A stretch of 64,000 nt of DNA from Methylosinus sp. H3A (GCF_015709455.1 NZ_JADNQW010000005.1:744001-808000); one strand, 5' to 3'; positions 25,801 through 34,586 are shown, counted from the stretch's first letter. Notes: generated by a model not told the origin, from the sequence alone. Program-made: numbers and translations.

Positions 25801-28013
25801 GCGCCTTCGCCGACGATGGGCGCCGTCGTCGCCATCGCCACGCTCTTCACCGAAAGGCCGAGATGGCCGGCGGATTCGCGCGCGGTGACGGCGGCGCGAT
25901 AGGCGCCGGCGCGCAGATAGCTCGTCACCAGCGCATTATGGCCGGGGCCATTGTCCTCGCCTTCGCCGAGACGCGGCGCGAGAGCGGCGCCGAGCGAGAG
26001 GCGCGTCTGCAGCCGCCCGAGCGTCTCGACGCGATAGAGCCCGCCGTCGGAAACATCGAAACGGAACTCTCGCGTCTCGTCTCGCGAGAGATCGAACCAG
26101 GCCGGCTTGGCGGAAGCGATCGTCGTCGCCGGACGCTCCTGCGCGGCCTCGGCGGACGCCGGTTCGACATCGCGCGCATAGATGAGAGCGAGCGCGCCCG
26201 GCTCCGCTCGCGCCGGGAGACGGATGGTCGCGAAGCGATTGTCGTTTTCGATTCTCTCTTCGGCGATCACGGCGGGCGCGCTCGCGCCCTTCTCGTCGAC
26301 GGTGAGAATTTTGCCCCCGCGCGGCGTGCGGACCGGCAGGAGATATTCCGTCGACGCCGGCCGCCACAAAGGCGCGGCGCCTTTTTCGAGATCGGCGGGC
26401 AGCGCGATGACGCGCGGGCCCGTCAGCAGGCCCGGCGCGACATTGGCGAGAATGAAATAAGAGCCGCTCTTGTCGAGCTTCCGCTCGCCGAAGGAAATGA
26501 CGGCGCGGGCCGGCGGAGGCGGCGGAAGATCGGGCGTGAGGCCGGGAGGGCCGAGCGTCAGATCGACGATGCCGACCGCGCCCTCGAGCGGCTCGAGGGA
26601 GAGAGCATAAAAGCCTGCCTGAAGATCATAGCGGCTCGGCAGACGCCCATCGGCGCGCGGCGCGGCGGCGCCGAAAGCGGGCTCGATGACGGCGCGGACC
26701 CGCGGCCCTTTCACATTGATCGCCACGGGGCCGCTGTCGGTCGCCTCGAACAACAGAGTGGTCGGCCCGCGCAGATTGAACTTGCCGCGATAGGCGCGGC
26801 CGCCCCCCAGCTTCGGCAGATCGGCGGCGAGCACGCGCGTCTTGCCATTCTCCGTGCGCGCGAGCAGCGCGGTCGCCGGAACTTCGTCTGCGCCCTCGCC
26901 GGCCACGTCCAAGGCGACGAGATTGGGCCCCTCCGTCTCGATCGGCGCGCGGCTCGCCCGGCGCAACGCGCGCAAGGAGAAAGCCTGCCCCTCGAGGCCG
27001 GACACTTCGATACGGCCCGAGGTCTTGCCGTCGCCGCCGAGCGAGACGACGACGATCGGCTCGCGGCTGGTCTTGTCGATGAGAGCGGAAGCCGACGCGC
27101 CTTCCCCACGCCGCGCCTCGAGGCGGGCGGCGACGGGCTTGGGCAGCTCCAGGCGGAATGTGTCATAGCTCGCCGGCGCCTCGAAGCGCACAGAGCCGAA
27201 GGGGCCGATGACGCCATTCGCCACGCCCGCGGCCAGCGAGCCCGGCTCGAGAAGGCGCAAGAGAAAAGGCTGCGCGCCGCCGCCCTCCGGCCAGACGATC
27301 GGCTCGCCGCCATAGGCGGTCGCGACATAGCGGCCGGGCTCGACCGCGCCCTCGAGGCGCAGCCGAGTCATCGGGCGGCCGGGCTTCGTCTCGATCATCG
27401 CGCGCTGGGGAACGAGATCGACGAGCTCGCCGCTCGCCTTCCACAGACGCAGATCACGCAGGCCGCGGCCCAGCGCCTCGACGGCGATGCGGCCTAAGGG
27501 CCCTGCCTCGAGCGAGAAACTGCGCTGGGCGAGATCGCCGAGCTCAGCGGAATAGGTCTTGCCCGCAGCGAGCGCCTCCCGCGCGCCCTGTTCCTGAAAC
27601 GCCTCCGCGGCGAGGCGCGCCTTGCCGGATGCGCCCTTCGCGCCGGAGACGCGCAGCTTATAGACGCCGGCGTCGAGCAGCAGATCGAGCCGGCCGTCGC
27701 GCTGGCCGGCGGCGCCGGACGTCTCGCCCGGACCGGAAATCATATCGACGAGCCCAATGGCCACGCCCGCGGCGCTATGCGCGGAAATGGCGTAACGGCC
27801 AGGCGCCGGAATCGTCAAAAGAGAGAAGCCGTCACGGTCGGCCGGAAGCTCGCTCGCCGAAAATCGGCCAGGGGCGGCGCGCTGCTCGACGCGCGCCTTG
27901 GCGGAAGGCGCGGGCTCCGAAGCCGCATAGGAGACGAAGGCGCCGAGCGAAAGGCAGGAAATCGCGAAAGCGGTCACGATCTTCAAAATCAAGGCCCCGA
28001 TCATGCGCAACAT
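22866..28013 (-). CDS. Giant exported protein of repeated PPC-like beta modules
   Basis: Unrecognised 1715-residue protein with a signal peptide (MLRMIGALILKIVTAF to about residue 31). The body is made of many divergent units that each read like a bacterial pre-peptidase C-terminal (PPC) sandwich: a strand ending in G-L-Y-R-V, then a turn naming a residue pair such as LRLFDAAGKTLGEG, then an L-x-P/A-G-x-Y-x-V-x-V closing strand. Examples are DGLYRLDLQGLNKAW, AGAYRAAVTARESAGHL, AGVYKLRVSGAKG and EPGRYFVEARAPADAP. An acidic linker (EEQNESESENAATEGEPA) lies near residue 1060. The ATG at 28013 has GGAGGG just upstream; the frame is open to 28163. It overlaps the alpha-2-macroglobulin gene by ATGA, suggesting a shared periplasmic role. 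Function is unknown. Confidence 0.8.
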   Translation of the reverse strand: MLRMIGALILKIVTAFAISCLSLGAFVSYAASEPAPSAKARVEQRAAPGRFSASELPADRDGFSLLTIPAPGRYAISAHSAAGVAIGLVDMISGPGETSGAAGQRDGRLDLLLDAGVYKLRVSGAKGASGKARLAAEAFQEQGAREALAAGKTYSAELGDLAQRSFSLEAGPLGRIAVEALGRGLRDLRLWKASGELVDLVPQRAMIETKPGRPMTRLRLEGAVEPGRYVATAYGGEPIVWPEGGGAQPFLLRLLEPGSLAAGVANGVIGPFGSVRFEAPASYDTFRLELPKPVAARLEARRGEGASASALIDKTSREPIVVVSLGGDGKTSGRIEVSGLEGQAFSLRALRRASRAPIETEGPNLVALDVAGEGADEVPATALLARTENGKTRVLAADLPKLGGGRAYRGKFNLRGPTTLLFEATDSGPVAINVKGPRVRAVIEPAFGAAAPRADGRLPSRYDLQAGFYALSLEPLEGAVGIVDLTLGPPGLTPDLPPPPPARAVISFGERKLDKSGSYFILANVAPGLLTGPRVIALPADLEKGAAPLWRPASTEYLLPVRTPRGGKILTVDEKGASAPAVIAEERIENDNRFATIRLPARAEPGALALIYARDVEPASAEAAQERPATTIASAKPAWFDLSRDETREFRFDVSDGGLYRVETLGRLQTRLSLGAALAPRLGEGEDNGPGHNALVTSYLRAGAYRAAVTARESAGHLGLSVKSVAMATTAPIVGEGAARAALDSGRGAVVPIDIAEDGLYRLDLQGLNKAWRARLEEADGWPLTTPGPLTRLTRRFEKGSYRLVVLPEDVEGRFVARLRKIATPAPLAGHGPHALPFDQAQRLQWREPLAKSAPRDPDIWTFALAGDSDVDLDIGDGMVAEIFDAARKSVGKFAAGRKFSAKLSAGAYSVEARSLAHDDRLDYRITLASKQLQPGAPRFVALPATLPFAIARDRIVDIASFGDKELIGALEDENGVVVERLEGRTEDWNVSLSRHLPAGAYRLRLDELKGAPQPAREAEEQNESESENAATEGEPAAEELDEAAEPEGVEIRLALPASAPAEGLTLSGVKTVPGSGAHEFALPAAQEGRLMIVAAQSTRETALSIEKREADGHWRVIGRERGLAPVAAWPAQAGEWRATVWTIGGADAPVTLAARSLARTPRGFGDIALEPEPIEGLATKICVGLVAAPASALVAIGASPASLAAGASAGHLLAPTAAGALAPQSESLWLLSREDCGAKARVASFAPNGAEIPLTLGEGERAVLPSAPPPAGKARLWLARSAFGQPGVSAGRGFAVAPGVALALAGKEPPRLWNAAGPEPLRLTAQAIDVARAAPIRAGALFAGVIPPFTAQPVAFDGAGALALDLSSGLAAFSAPEEARVFAGFADGAPLSRRLEGVRALWLVNLTDRPVPARAAASFERYEPLVAGKAVKRFFGAAGEAAHLVEAQPGDRLVVAGGEAVFVGASGRVSRGRSLALDGPGEATIAHAPGLVAAWIERAGKSPWPAAARRDVAASFAATLDGEAQAFALDVSAPVVVDIRTSAPAIVAVTQNGAREVATFPAGVELHRYAAPGRALVEIYSPHEGALSGALNISTTPVISVKDGVNDPIALGPAGGALFTFEVAKAGEIGLGLRAEPDRAELRLFDAAGKTLGEGAAQILRLEPGRYFVEARAPADAPATTLRLALRGLAPPPSGPPPDVVAEFLEKAGRKSGR

Positions 28014-28329
28014 GACACCCTCCGCTCCGCCGCGTCGAAAGGCGCCGCGCTCGAGCTTACGCCGCCGCTTCTCTTCGAGTCGAGCCGGACTCGTTTTCGC
28101 GGCGCGCCTTCGATGGACCCAAGAAAGCGCGCTTTTTCGAGGCGCCGCCGTGCGCCCGCGCACAATGCGATCGAAATGTGACGTTTCGCTAAGAGATCGC
28201 GCGCATCGCCGTTAACCTCGAGAAGAAGTGAATTTGCGCCGAGCCCGTGTCGGGCGCCCGGCCGCGCGCTAATTGCGCCGACGTGAGGCTCATGATTGCC
28301 GAAAGGCATGCCTATTACGGAGGTCTTGA

Positions 28330-28671
28330 ATGAAATCGAAAATCGCATCCGTCCTCGCCGTCGCCGCGCTCCTCGGCTCGGTCGGCTCGGCCGCGGCCTT
28401 CCCGCGCGTCGTCACCGATCTGGCGGCCTTCCGCTCGGGTCCGGGCGTCGGCTTCCTGCCCATTCTCGCCATACCGCCGCAGACGGTCGTCGAGGTGCAG
28501 GGACATATCGGCAGCTGGTCGCGCGTGGCCTATGCGGGCAGGATCGGCTTCATCGCCAATTCGCTGCTCGCTCGTCCCGTGATCGTCACCCCGGTCGTCA
28601 CCTCGGTCGTCGTGGCGCCGGCTCCCGCTCCGGTCGGCCTCATCTCCGCGCCGCTGCGCATCTTCGAGTGA
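28330..28671 (+). CDS. Small exported SH3b-domain protein
   Basis: Secreted protein of 113 residues with a signal peptide (cut after SAAAF or nearby). One bacterial SH3 domain follows, with LAAFRSGPGVGFLPILAIPP and WSRVAYAGRIGFIANSLL in the usual order. Such domains often bind peptidoglycan. The tail is rich in Val, Pro and Ala. GGAGG lies six bases before the ATG. A related protein is encoded 133 bases downstream on the same strand. Confidence 0.85.
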   Translation: MKSKIASVLAVAALLGSVGSAAAFPRVVTDLAAFRSGPGVGFLPILAIPPQTVVEVQGHIGSWSRVAYAGRIGFIANSLLARPVIVTPVVTSVVVAPAPAPVGLISAPLRIFE

Positions 28672-28803
28672 TCGAAGGGCGAGCGCCCGAAGACGAAGGC
28701 GCGCGGAACACGCTTCCGCGCGCCGTCCGCTATGCGGCCTCGACGATTCGATGATAGAATTTTTCATCGAATCTTTTCGAAAAATCGTTTCGATCGAGGC
28801 CCC

Positions 28804-29274
28804 ATGCGCTTTTCTTTCATTCTTTTCCTTTTCTCCGCCCCTCTCTTCGCCGGCTCGCAGGCCTGCGCGCGCCCAGCCAAAGTCGGCGATGTCGTCAATC
28901 TGCGCTCCGGCCCGGGCCTGAATTTCACGCCCCTTCTCGCCATTCCAGCTCTCGCTGTCGTCGAGGTCGGCCCGTGCCGCTCCGCCTGGTGCCGTGTTTC
29001 GTACGCAGGCTCCGACGGATATGTGGCGAGAGAAGCGCTCGCCTATATCGCGGCGCGGCCCGTGGAGACGCCGATCCTGCCGCCGCTCGGCGCCTATGTA
29101 TGGCGCCGCGACATTCCGCCGCTCTATGATCCTTATGTCTCCGCCGGCCCCTGGTACACGGGCCCATGGGAATATGAAGGAACGAGCGCCGTGCAATGGC
29201 GCTACGGCTTTCCTGGCGGACATGTGCCTTGGTATCGCAATGCGATCTGGCGGCCGGGCTTCGGCTGGTTCTGA
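28804..29274 (+). CDS. Exported SH3b-domain protein with aromatic C-terminal tail
   Basis: Secreted protein of 156 residues. The signal peptide ends about AGSQACA, then an SH3b domain (VVNLRSGPGLNFTPLLAIPA, WCRVSYAGSDGYVAREAL) clearly related to the one in the preceding gene, with two extra Cys (GPCRSAWC) that may form a disulfide. The last 60 residues are rich in Trp, Tyr and Pro (GPWYTGPWEYEG). The ATG at 28804 is chosen for the signal peptide and the GAGG before it; the frame extends upstream to 28732. Likely a wall-binding paralogue pair. Confidence 0.82.
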   Translation: MRFSFILFLFSAPLFAGSQACARPAKVGDVVNLRSGPGLNFTPLLAIPALAVVEVGPCRSAWCRVSYAGSDGYVAREALAYIAARPVETPILPPLGAYVWRRDIPPLYDPYVSAGPWYTGPWEYEGTSAVQWRYGFPGGHVPWYRNAIWRPGFGWF

Positions 29275-29616
29275 CTCGAAGACTTTCATCACTGCGAATG
29301 CGCCGTTTCGCCGGTCGAATTTTCGCGCGCGCCTTACGCTTCATGTTGCGACAAATAAGCGCGCGTCTCGTTTTTTGACGTTCGCGCGCTGCGGCGCCCT
29401 CGTTCGAAAGTCCCAGAATTCCGCGGAAAATAACCCCTGTTTTTCATTCGCCTGTGACATTTGTGCGCAGCGCGGGACGCGAGCCGCTTTTCTTGATCGA
29501 TGTCAAATCGCATCGCCGCGCGAGCGATAGACTCTCCCTCGTGATCAAAGACGAAAGACATGCGGCGCGACGCGAAGCGCCGCTCGCCTTCCCGCCAGTC
29601 TGCGAGGATCCCTCCC
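29275..29616. other. Intergenic region upstream of ccoN
   Basis: A 342-base stretch without a supported gene. It contains the FixK/FNR box at 29493-29506 and presumably the ccoN promoter. No other structure was recognised. An ATG at 29560 in the ccoN frame falls in it but lacks a good ribosome site. Confidence 0.6.
29493..29506 (+). promoter_or_regulatory. FixK/FNR-type box (anaerobox)
   Basis: TTGATCGATGTCAA is a perfect match to the TTGAT-N4-GTCAA half-site arrangement used by FixK, FnrL and Anr. It lies 111 bases before the ccoN start codon, so low-oxygen induction of the cbb3 oxidase operon is expected. In Rhizobiales this is the standard control of fixNOQP. Confidence 0.85.
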
Positions 29617-31272
29617 ATGGCGCCGACCGACGTTCCTACAAAATCCGTCACTCTTCCCGAAGCCACGTTGACGCTGCTATTCATCGCTTTCGCCGCACTG
29701 ACGGGCTTCGTCGCATCGCGCGCGCATACGCCCGCCTATGCGTTCCACGCCGCATTGTTCGCGGCAGGTTCGACCGTCGCAGTGTTCGCGCTGTTGAAGC
29801 GCTTCGAGCTGCGCGAGGCGGAGCCGCCGCCGCGCCTCGTCGACGGACGCCCGAATTACAATTACGGGCCGATCCGCTTTTGCGCGCTCGCCGCATTGTT
29901 CTGGGGCGTCGCCGGTTTCGCCGTCGGGCTCTATATCGCGCTGGAGCTCGCATTCCCGGCCTTCAATCTCGATCTGCCCTGGATCAATTTCGGTCGTCTG
30001 CGTCCACTGCACACATCGGCGGTGATCTTCGCCTTCGGCGGCAATGTGCTGCTCGCCACCTCCTTCTATGTCGTGCAGCGCACCTGCCGCACGCGCCTCG
30101 CCGGCGATCTCGCGCCCTGGTTCGTCGTGCTCGGCTATAATTTCTTCATCCTCATCGCCGGCACCGGCTATTTGCTCGGCGTCACCCGCGGGCACGAATA
30201 CGCCGAGCCCGAATGGTATGCGATCCTCTGGCTCGTCGTGGTCTGGGTCGTCTATCTCATCGTCTTCCTCGCGACATTGGCCAAGCGCGAGGAGCCGCAC
30301 ATCTATGTCGCCAATTGGTTCTATCTCGCCTTCATCGTGACGGTCGCCGTTCTCGTGCTCGGCAACAACACCGAGATCCCGATCTCGATCTTCTCGCCGA
30401 AATCGGTGATCGTCTGGTCCGGCGTGCAGGATGCGATGATCCAATGGTGGTATGGCCATAACGCCGTCGGCTTCTTCCTGACCGCGGGCTTTCTCGGCAT
30501 AATGTATTATTTCGTGCCCAAGCGCGCCGAGCGGCCGATCTACTCCTATCGCCTGTCCATCGTTCATTTCTGGGCGCTGATCTTCCTCTACATCTGGGCC
30601 GGTCCGCATCATCTGCACTACACCGCACTGCCCGATTGGGCGCAGACGCTCGGCATGACCTTCTCCATCATGCTGTGGATGCCCTCCTGGGGCGGCATGA
30701 TCAACGGCCTCATGACATTGTCCGGCGCCTGGGACCGCCTGCGCACCGATCCTGTGCTGCGCATGCTCGTCGTCTCCGTCGCCTTCTACGGAATGTCGAC
30801 CTTCGAAGGCCCGCTGATGTCGGTGAAGGCGGTGAATGCGCTGTCACATTACACCGATTGGGGCATAGGCCATGTGCATTCGGGAAGTCTGGGCTGGGTC
30901 GGCTTCGTCTCCTTCGGCGCGCTCTACTGCCTCATTCCCTGGGTGTTCGGCCGCAAGCTCTATTCGCTGAAGCTCGTCGACTGGCACTTCTGGATCGCGA
31001 CGATCGGCATCGTCTTCTACATCTCCGCCATGTGGGTGGCGGGCATCATGCAAGGACTGATGTGGCGCGCCTATACGCCGCAGGGATTCCTGGAATATTC
31101 CTTCATCGAGACCACCGATGCGCTGCATCCGGAATATGTGATCCGCGCGGCGGGCGGCGGCCTCTTCCTCATCGGCGCGCTGATCATGGTCTACAACATC
31201 TACAAGACGCTTCGCTCGCCCGCTCCGAATCGCGCGACCGAATTCGCGCCCTTTCCGCAGCCTGCGCAATAA
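29617..31272 (+). CDS. ccoN: cbb3-type cytochrome c oxidase subunit I
   Basis: Catalytic heme-copper subunit in the inner membrane; reduces oxygen to water under low oxygen. Motifs include [15 protein letters not shown] (low-spin heme b His), [11 protein letters not shown] (CuB ligand), [16 protein letters not shown] (two further CuB ligands) and [12 protein letters not shown] (heme ligands). At 551 residues it is slightly longer than many CcoN. The ATG at 29617 is preceded by GAGG; an upstream ATG at 29560 would add 19 residues not resembling a leader. It is the first gene of a nine-gene run. Confidence 0.97.
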   Translation: MAPTDVPTKSVTLPEATLTLLFIAFAALTGFVASRAHTPAYAFHAALFAAGSTVAVFALLKRFELREAEPPPRLVDGRPNYNYGPIRFCALAALFWGVAGFAVGLYIALELAFPAFNLDLPWINFGRLRPLHTSAVIFAFGGNVLLATSFYVVQRTCRTRLAGDLAPWFVVLGYNFFILIAGTGYLLGVTRGHEYAEPEWYAILWLVVVWVVYLIVFLATLAKREEPHIYVANWFYLAFIVTVAVLVLGNNTEIPISIFSPKSVIVWSGVQDAMIQWWYGHNAVGFFLTAGFLGIMYYFVPKRAERPIYSYRLSIVHFWALIFLYIWAGPHHLHYTALPDWAQTLGMTFSIMLWMPSWGGMINGLMTLSGAWDRLRTDPVLRMLVVSVAFYGMSTFEGPLMSVKAVNALSHYTDWGIGHVHSGSLGWVGFVSFGALYCLIPWVFGRKLYSLKLVDWHFWIATIGIVFYISAMWVAGIMQGLMWRAYTPQGFLEYSFIETTDALHPEYVIRAAGGGLFLIGALIMVYNIYKTLRSPAPNRATEFAPFPQPAQ

Positions 31273-31284
31273 GAGGAGGGCAAG

Positions 31285-32043
31285 ATGTCCGACATTGCGC
31301 GCAATGCGCCCACCGGCGGCTTGCAGAAGCGGCTCGAGACCAATTCGATCCTGCTGCTGCTCGCCATACTGCTGCTCGTCTCGATCGGCGGAATCATCGA
31401 GATCGTGCCGCTCTTCTATCTCCACAACACGATCGAGAAGGTCGAAGGCGTGCGTCCCTATTCGCCGCTCGAGCTTTCCGGCTACAATATCTATGTGCGC
31501 GAAGGCTGCTACACCTGCCATTCGCAGATGATCCGCCCGCTGCGCGACGAGGTGGAGCGCTACGGCCATTATTCGCTCGCCGCCGAGAGCATGTACGACC
31601 ATCCGTTCCAATGGGGCTCGAAGCGCAACGGCCCCGATCTCGCGCGCGTCGGCGGCCGCTATTCCAATGATTGGCACCGCGACCATTTGCGCGATCCGCG
31701 CTCCGTCGTCCCCACATCGATCATGCCGGGCTATCCCTTCCTCGCGCAGACGCCGCTCGACGCTGCGCATATCGTGGAGCAGATGAAAACGCTGCGTCTC
31801 GTCGGCGTGCCCTACACGGATGCGCAGATCGACAACGCCAAGGCCGATCTCTCGGCGCAGAGCGCGCCGGACGATCCGGGCGCCGAGGCGCTGCGCCGCC
31901 GCTATCCGAACGCGATCGTCAACGACATCGCGAGCAAAAGCGGCGTCAGCGAGGAGGATGCGCTGATCGCCTATCTGCAGCATCTCGGCGTCTCGGTGAA
32001 TTTCAAGCTCTATGACGACAAGGCGGCGGTGAATGTGAGGTGA
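31285..32043 (+). CDS. ccoO: cbb3-type cytochrome c oxidase monoheme subunit
   Basis: Membrane-anchored mono-heme c subunit that feeds electrons to CcoN. It has one N-terminal membrane helix (about residues 20-45), [19 protein letters not shown] with the heme motif CYTCH, and the Met ligand region [19 protein letters not shown] precedes the ATG, 12 bases after ccoN. The length of 252 residues is normal. Confidence 0.97.
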   Translation: MSDIARNAPTGGLQKRLETNSILLLLAILLLVSIGGIIEIVPLFYLHNTIEKVEGVRPYSPLELSGYNIYVREGCYTCHSQMIRPLRDEVERYGHYSLAAESMYDHPFQWGSKRNGPDLARVGGRYSNDWHRDHLRDPRSVVPTSIMPGYPFLAQTPLDAAHIVEQMKTLRLVGVPYTDAQIDNAKADLSAQSAPDDPGAEALRRRYPNAIVNDIASKSGVSEEDALIAYLQHLGVSVNFKLYDDKAAVNVR

Positions 32044-32047
32044 CGTC

Positions 32048-32200
32048 ATGACCACTTACGAATCATGGCGCGAATTCGCGGCGAATTCGGGCCTTCTCTT
32101 CTTCATTCTGCTGTTCGCCGGAGCCACGACCTATGCGCTGTGGCCATCCAATCGCGAAAAATTCCGCCGGGCGGCCGAGACGCCATTGCGAGAGGATTGA
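32048..32200 (+). CDS. ccoQ: cbb3-type oxidase small subunit
   Basis: A 50-residue protein, MTTYESWREFAANSG at the start, then one membrane helix LLFFILLFAGATTYALW and a basic tail ending TPLRED. This is the CcoQ/FixQ pattern, and the place between ccoO and ccoP is diagnostic. It is thought to stabilise the oxidase complex. The start lies four bases after the ccoO stop and ccoP starts five bases after its own stop. Confidence 0.92.
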   Translation: MTTYESWREFAANSGLLFFILLFAGATTYALWPSNREKFRRAAETPLRED

Positions 32201-32204
32201 AGAT

Positions 32205-33092
32205 ATGTCGACGCGAGAAGCTCCGAGCGACGCGGTCCGCATCGATCCGCACACCAAGACAAAGACCACCGGCCATGAATGGGATGGCATAGAAGAGCTC
32301 GACACGCCGCTGCCGCGCTGGTGGGTCGTCACCTTCTATGCGACGATCCTATGGTCGATCGGCTATTTTTTGGCCTATCCGGCGCTGCCGACGCTCTCTG
32401 GCGGAACGCAAGGCCTCATCGGCTGGCATTCGCGCGCATCGGTCGCCCGCGACATGGAGCAGCTGACAGAGATTCGCGGCCCGGTGCTGGAGCGGCTCGC
32501 CAATGCGCCGCTCGAGGAGATAGAGGCGCGGCCGCAATTGCTGAGCGCCGTGCGCGCACTGGGCGCGGCCGCCTTCGCCAATAATTGCGCCGGCTGCCAC
32601 GGCGCCGGCGCGCAGGGCGCGAAGGGCTATCCCAATCTCAACGACGATGATTGGCTGTGGGGCGGCAAGCTCTCCGACATTCGCCGCACCATAGAGCATG
32701 GCGTGCGCTGGGACGCCGACAAGGACACGCGCACCGAGACCATGCCGGCCTTCGGCCGCGACGGAATGCTCGACGCCGAGCAGATTTCGCTCGTCGCCGA
32801 TCAAGTGCGCGCTATGGCCGCGCTCCCCGGCGGCAGAGCGACCGCGCAAGGCGCGAAGCTCTATGACGACAATTGCTCCGTCTGCCATGGCGTCGGCGGC
32901 AAGGGCAATCACGACATGGGCGCGCCAAATCTGACCGACGCTCTCTGGCTGTTCGGCTCGGACAAGGACACCATCGTCGGCCGCATCGCGAATGGCGGCG
33001 GCGGCGTAATGCCGGCGTGGGGCGATCGCCTCGACGAGCCGACGATCAAGGCGCTCGCCATTTATGTGCATACGCTCGGCGGCGGCGAGTGA
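32205..33092 (+). CDS. ccoP: cbb3-type cytochrome c oxidase diheme subunit
   Basis: Di-heme c subunit, 295 residues. A cytosolic N-terminus with HEWDGIEELDTPLPRWW is the CcoP signature, followed by a membrane helix and two cytochrome c domains with CAGCH and CSVCH heme motifs; TMPAFG and VMPAWG provide Met ligands. The ATG at 32205 follows ccoQ by four bases. The stop is followed at once by the GAGCGG repeat array. Confidence 0.97.
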   Translation: MSTREAPSDAVRIDPHTKTKTTGHEWDGIEELDTPLPRWWVVTFYATILWSIGYFLAYPALPTLSGGTQGLIGWHSRASVARDMEQLTEIRGPVLERLANAPLEEIEARPQLLSAVRALGAAAFANNCAGCHGAGAQGAKGYPNLNDDDWLWGGKLSDIRRTIEHGVRWDADKDTRTETMPAFGRDGMLDAEQISLVADQVRAMAALPGGRATAQGAKLYDDNCSVCHGVGGKGNHDMGAPNLTDALWLFGSDKDTIVGRIANGGGGVMPAWGDRLDEPTIKALAIYVHTLGGGE

Positions 33093-33120
33093 GCGGGAGC
33101 GGGAGCGGGAGCGGGAGCGG
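33091..33120 (+). repeat. Five-copy GAGCGG tandem repeat at the ccoG ribosome site
   Basis: Five exact copies of the hexamer GAGCGG fill the space from the ccoP stop codon to GAAAATG of ccoG. Each unit joins to the next to make GGGAG, which is Shine-Dalgarno-like. Changes in copy number would shift the ribosome site relative to the ATG. It is not a CRISPR: no spacers are present. Confidence 0.9.
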
Positions 33121-33124
33121 GAAA

Positions 33125-34576
33125 ATGACGACGAGCGCCGATATGGGCAAAGCGAAGAGCGGTTCGCTCTATGCGCCGCGCAAAGCGATCTATCCCAGGC
33201 GAGTCGAGGGACAATTCCGCCGCATCAAATGGGGGCTGCTCGCCTTCACTCTGGCGGTCTACTATCTCCTGCCCTTCCTGCGCTGGGATCGCGGCCCGAA
33301 TGCGCCTGCCCAAGCGGTGCTCGTCGATTTCCCGCATCGACGCTTCTATTTCTTCTTCATCGAGATCTGGCCGCAGGAGGTCTATTACCTCACCGGCCTG
33401 CTGATCCTCGCCGCGCTCATTCTGTTCCTGATGAATGCGCTCGCCGGGCGCGTGTGGTGCGGCTATCTCTGTCCACAAACGGTGTGGACCGATCTCTATC
33501 TCGCCGCCGAACGCTGGATCGAGGGCGACGCGCGCGAGCGCGCCCGCAAGGACGCCGGTCCGCGCACGGCAAAAATCTGGCGCGAGAAGATCGCCAAACA
33601 TGCGCTGTGGCTCGCCATCGCCTGGTGGACCGGCGGCGCCTGGGTGCTCTATTTCGCCGATGCGCCGACGCTGGTCTATGAGCTCGCGACCTTCCAGCCG
33701 GGAATCTCCGAGGCCTATGTCTGGATCGGCATTCTCGCTTTCACCACCTATATGCTCGCCGGCCATATGCGCGAGCAGGTGTGCCTCTACATGTGCCCCT
33801 GGCCGCGCATACAGGCCGCGCTCACCGACGAATATGCGCTGAATGTCACCTATCGCTATGATCGCGGCGACCCGCGCATGTCGCTGAAGCAGGCGAGCGC
33901 GCTGCGCTCCGCCGGCGCGCCGGCGGGCGATTGCGTCGATTGCGGTCAATGCGTCGCCGTCTGCCCCACGGGCGTCGATATTCGTAATGGCGCCTCGCTC
34001 GGCTGCGTGCAATGTGGCTTGTGCATAGACGCCTGCGACGCGGTGATGGCGAAGATCGGTCGCTCGGCGCGGCTCATCGCTTATGACACACAGATGAATT
34101 GCGAGCGCCGCCACAGGGGCGAGGCGCCGATCTACAAGCCGCTGCGCGCCCGCACCATCGTCTATGCGGCGCTGATAGTGGCGATCGGCGGGCTCATGTC
34201 GGCGAAGCTCGCGACGCGCGACGACGCGCGCCTCTCCGTGCTGCATGACCGCAATCCGCTCGCCGTCGCTCTCGCCGACGGCGGCGTTCGCAACGCCTAT
34301 ACGATCCGCTTCGCCAATATGAACGCCGAGCCACGCCGCTTCCTGCTGGAAATGAGCGGGATCGACGACGCCGAGCTCGAGATCGTCGGCGTCGAGCCGG
34401 ACGCCGAAGGCCGCATGATCGTCGGCGTCGGTCCGGATCAGACGCGCGAGGCGCGCGCGCTCGTCACGCTGCGCGGCGGCCGCAAGGCCAAGGGACAGAC
34501 GCCGATTCTCTTCACCTCCAAGGATGTGGAGAGCGGAGCGTCGGTCGCGATGAGAGACGTTTTCGTGATACCGTGA
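33125..34576 (+). CDS. ccoG: cbb3 oxidase accessory ferredoxin-type membrane protein
   Basis: Membrane iron-sulfur protein (also called FixG/RdxA) needed for copper handling during cbb3 assembly. It has several membrane helices, WCGYLCPQTVWTD and a ferredoxin-like segment with two clusters of Cys: CVDCGQCVAVCPTGVDIR and GCVQCGLCIDACDAVM. A C-terminal immunoglobulin-like FixG domain (FANMNAEPRRFLLEM onward) follows. The length is 483 residues from the ATG at 33125, chosen because the frame upstream overlaps ccoP and translates the hexamer repeat as Gly-Ser. Confidence 0.96.
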   Translation: MTTSADMGKAKSGSLYAPRKAIYPRRVEGQFRRIKWGLLAFTLAVYYLLPFLRWDRGPNAPAQAVLVDFPHRRFYFFFIEIWPQEVYYLTGLLILAALILFLMNALAGRVWCGYLCPQTVWTDLYLAAERWIEGDARERARKDAGPRTAKIWREKIAKHALWLAIAWWTGGAWVLYFADAPTLVYELATFQPGISEAYVWIGILAFTTYMLAGHMREQVCLYMCPWPRIQAALTDEYALNVTYRYDRGDPRMSLKQASALRSAGAPAGDCVDCGQCVAVCPTGVDIRNGASLGCVQCGLCIDACDAVMAKIGRSARLIAYDTQMNCERRHRGEAPIYKPLRARTIVYAALIVAIGGLMSAKLATRDDARLSVLHDRNPLAVALADGGVRNAYTIRFANMNAEPRRFLLEMSGIDDAELEIVGVEPDAEGRMIVGVGPDQTREARALVTLRGGRKAKGQTPILFTSKDVESGASVAMRDVFVIP

Positions 34577-34586
34577 GGAGAAGACC

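Noticed and set aside
33091-33120. CRISPR array
   Set aside because: The GAGCGG units are six bases, directly adjacent and without spacers. It is a simple tandem repeat.
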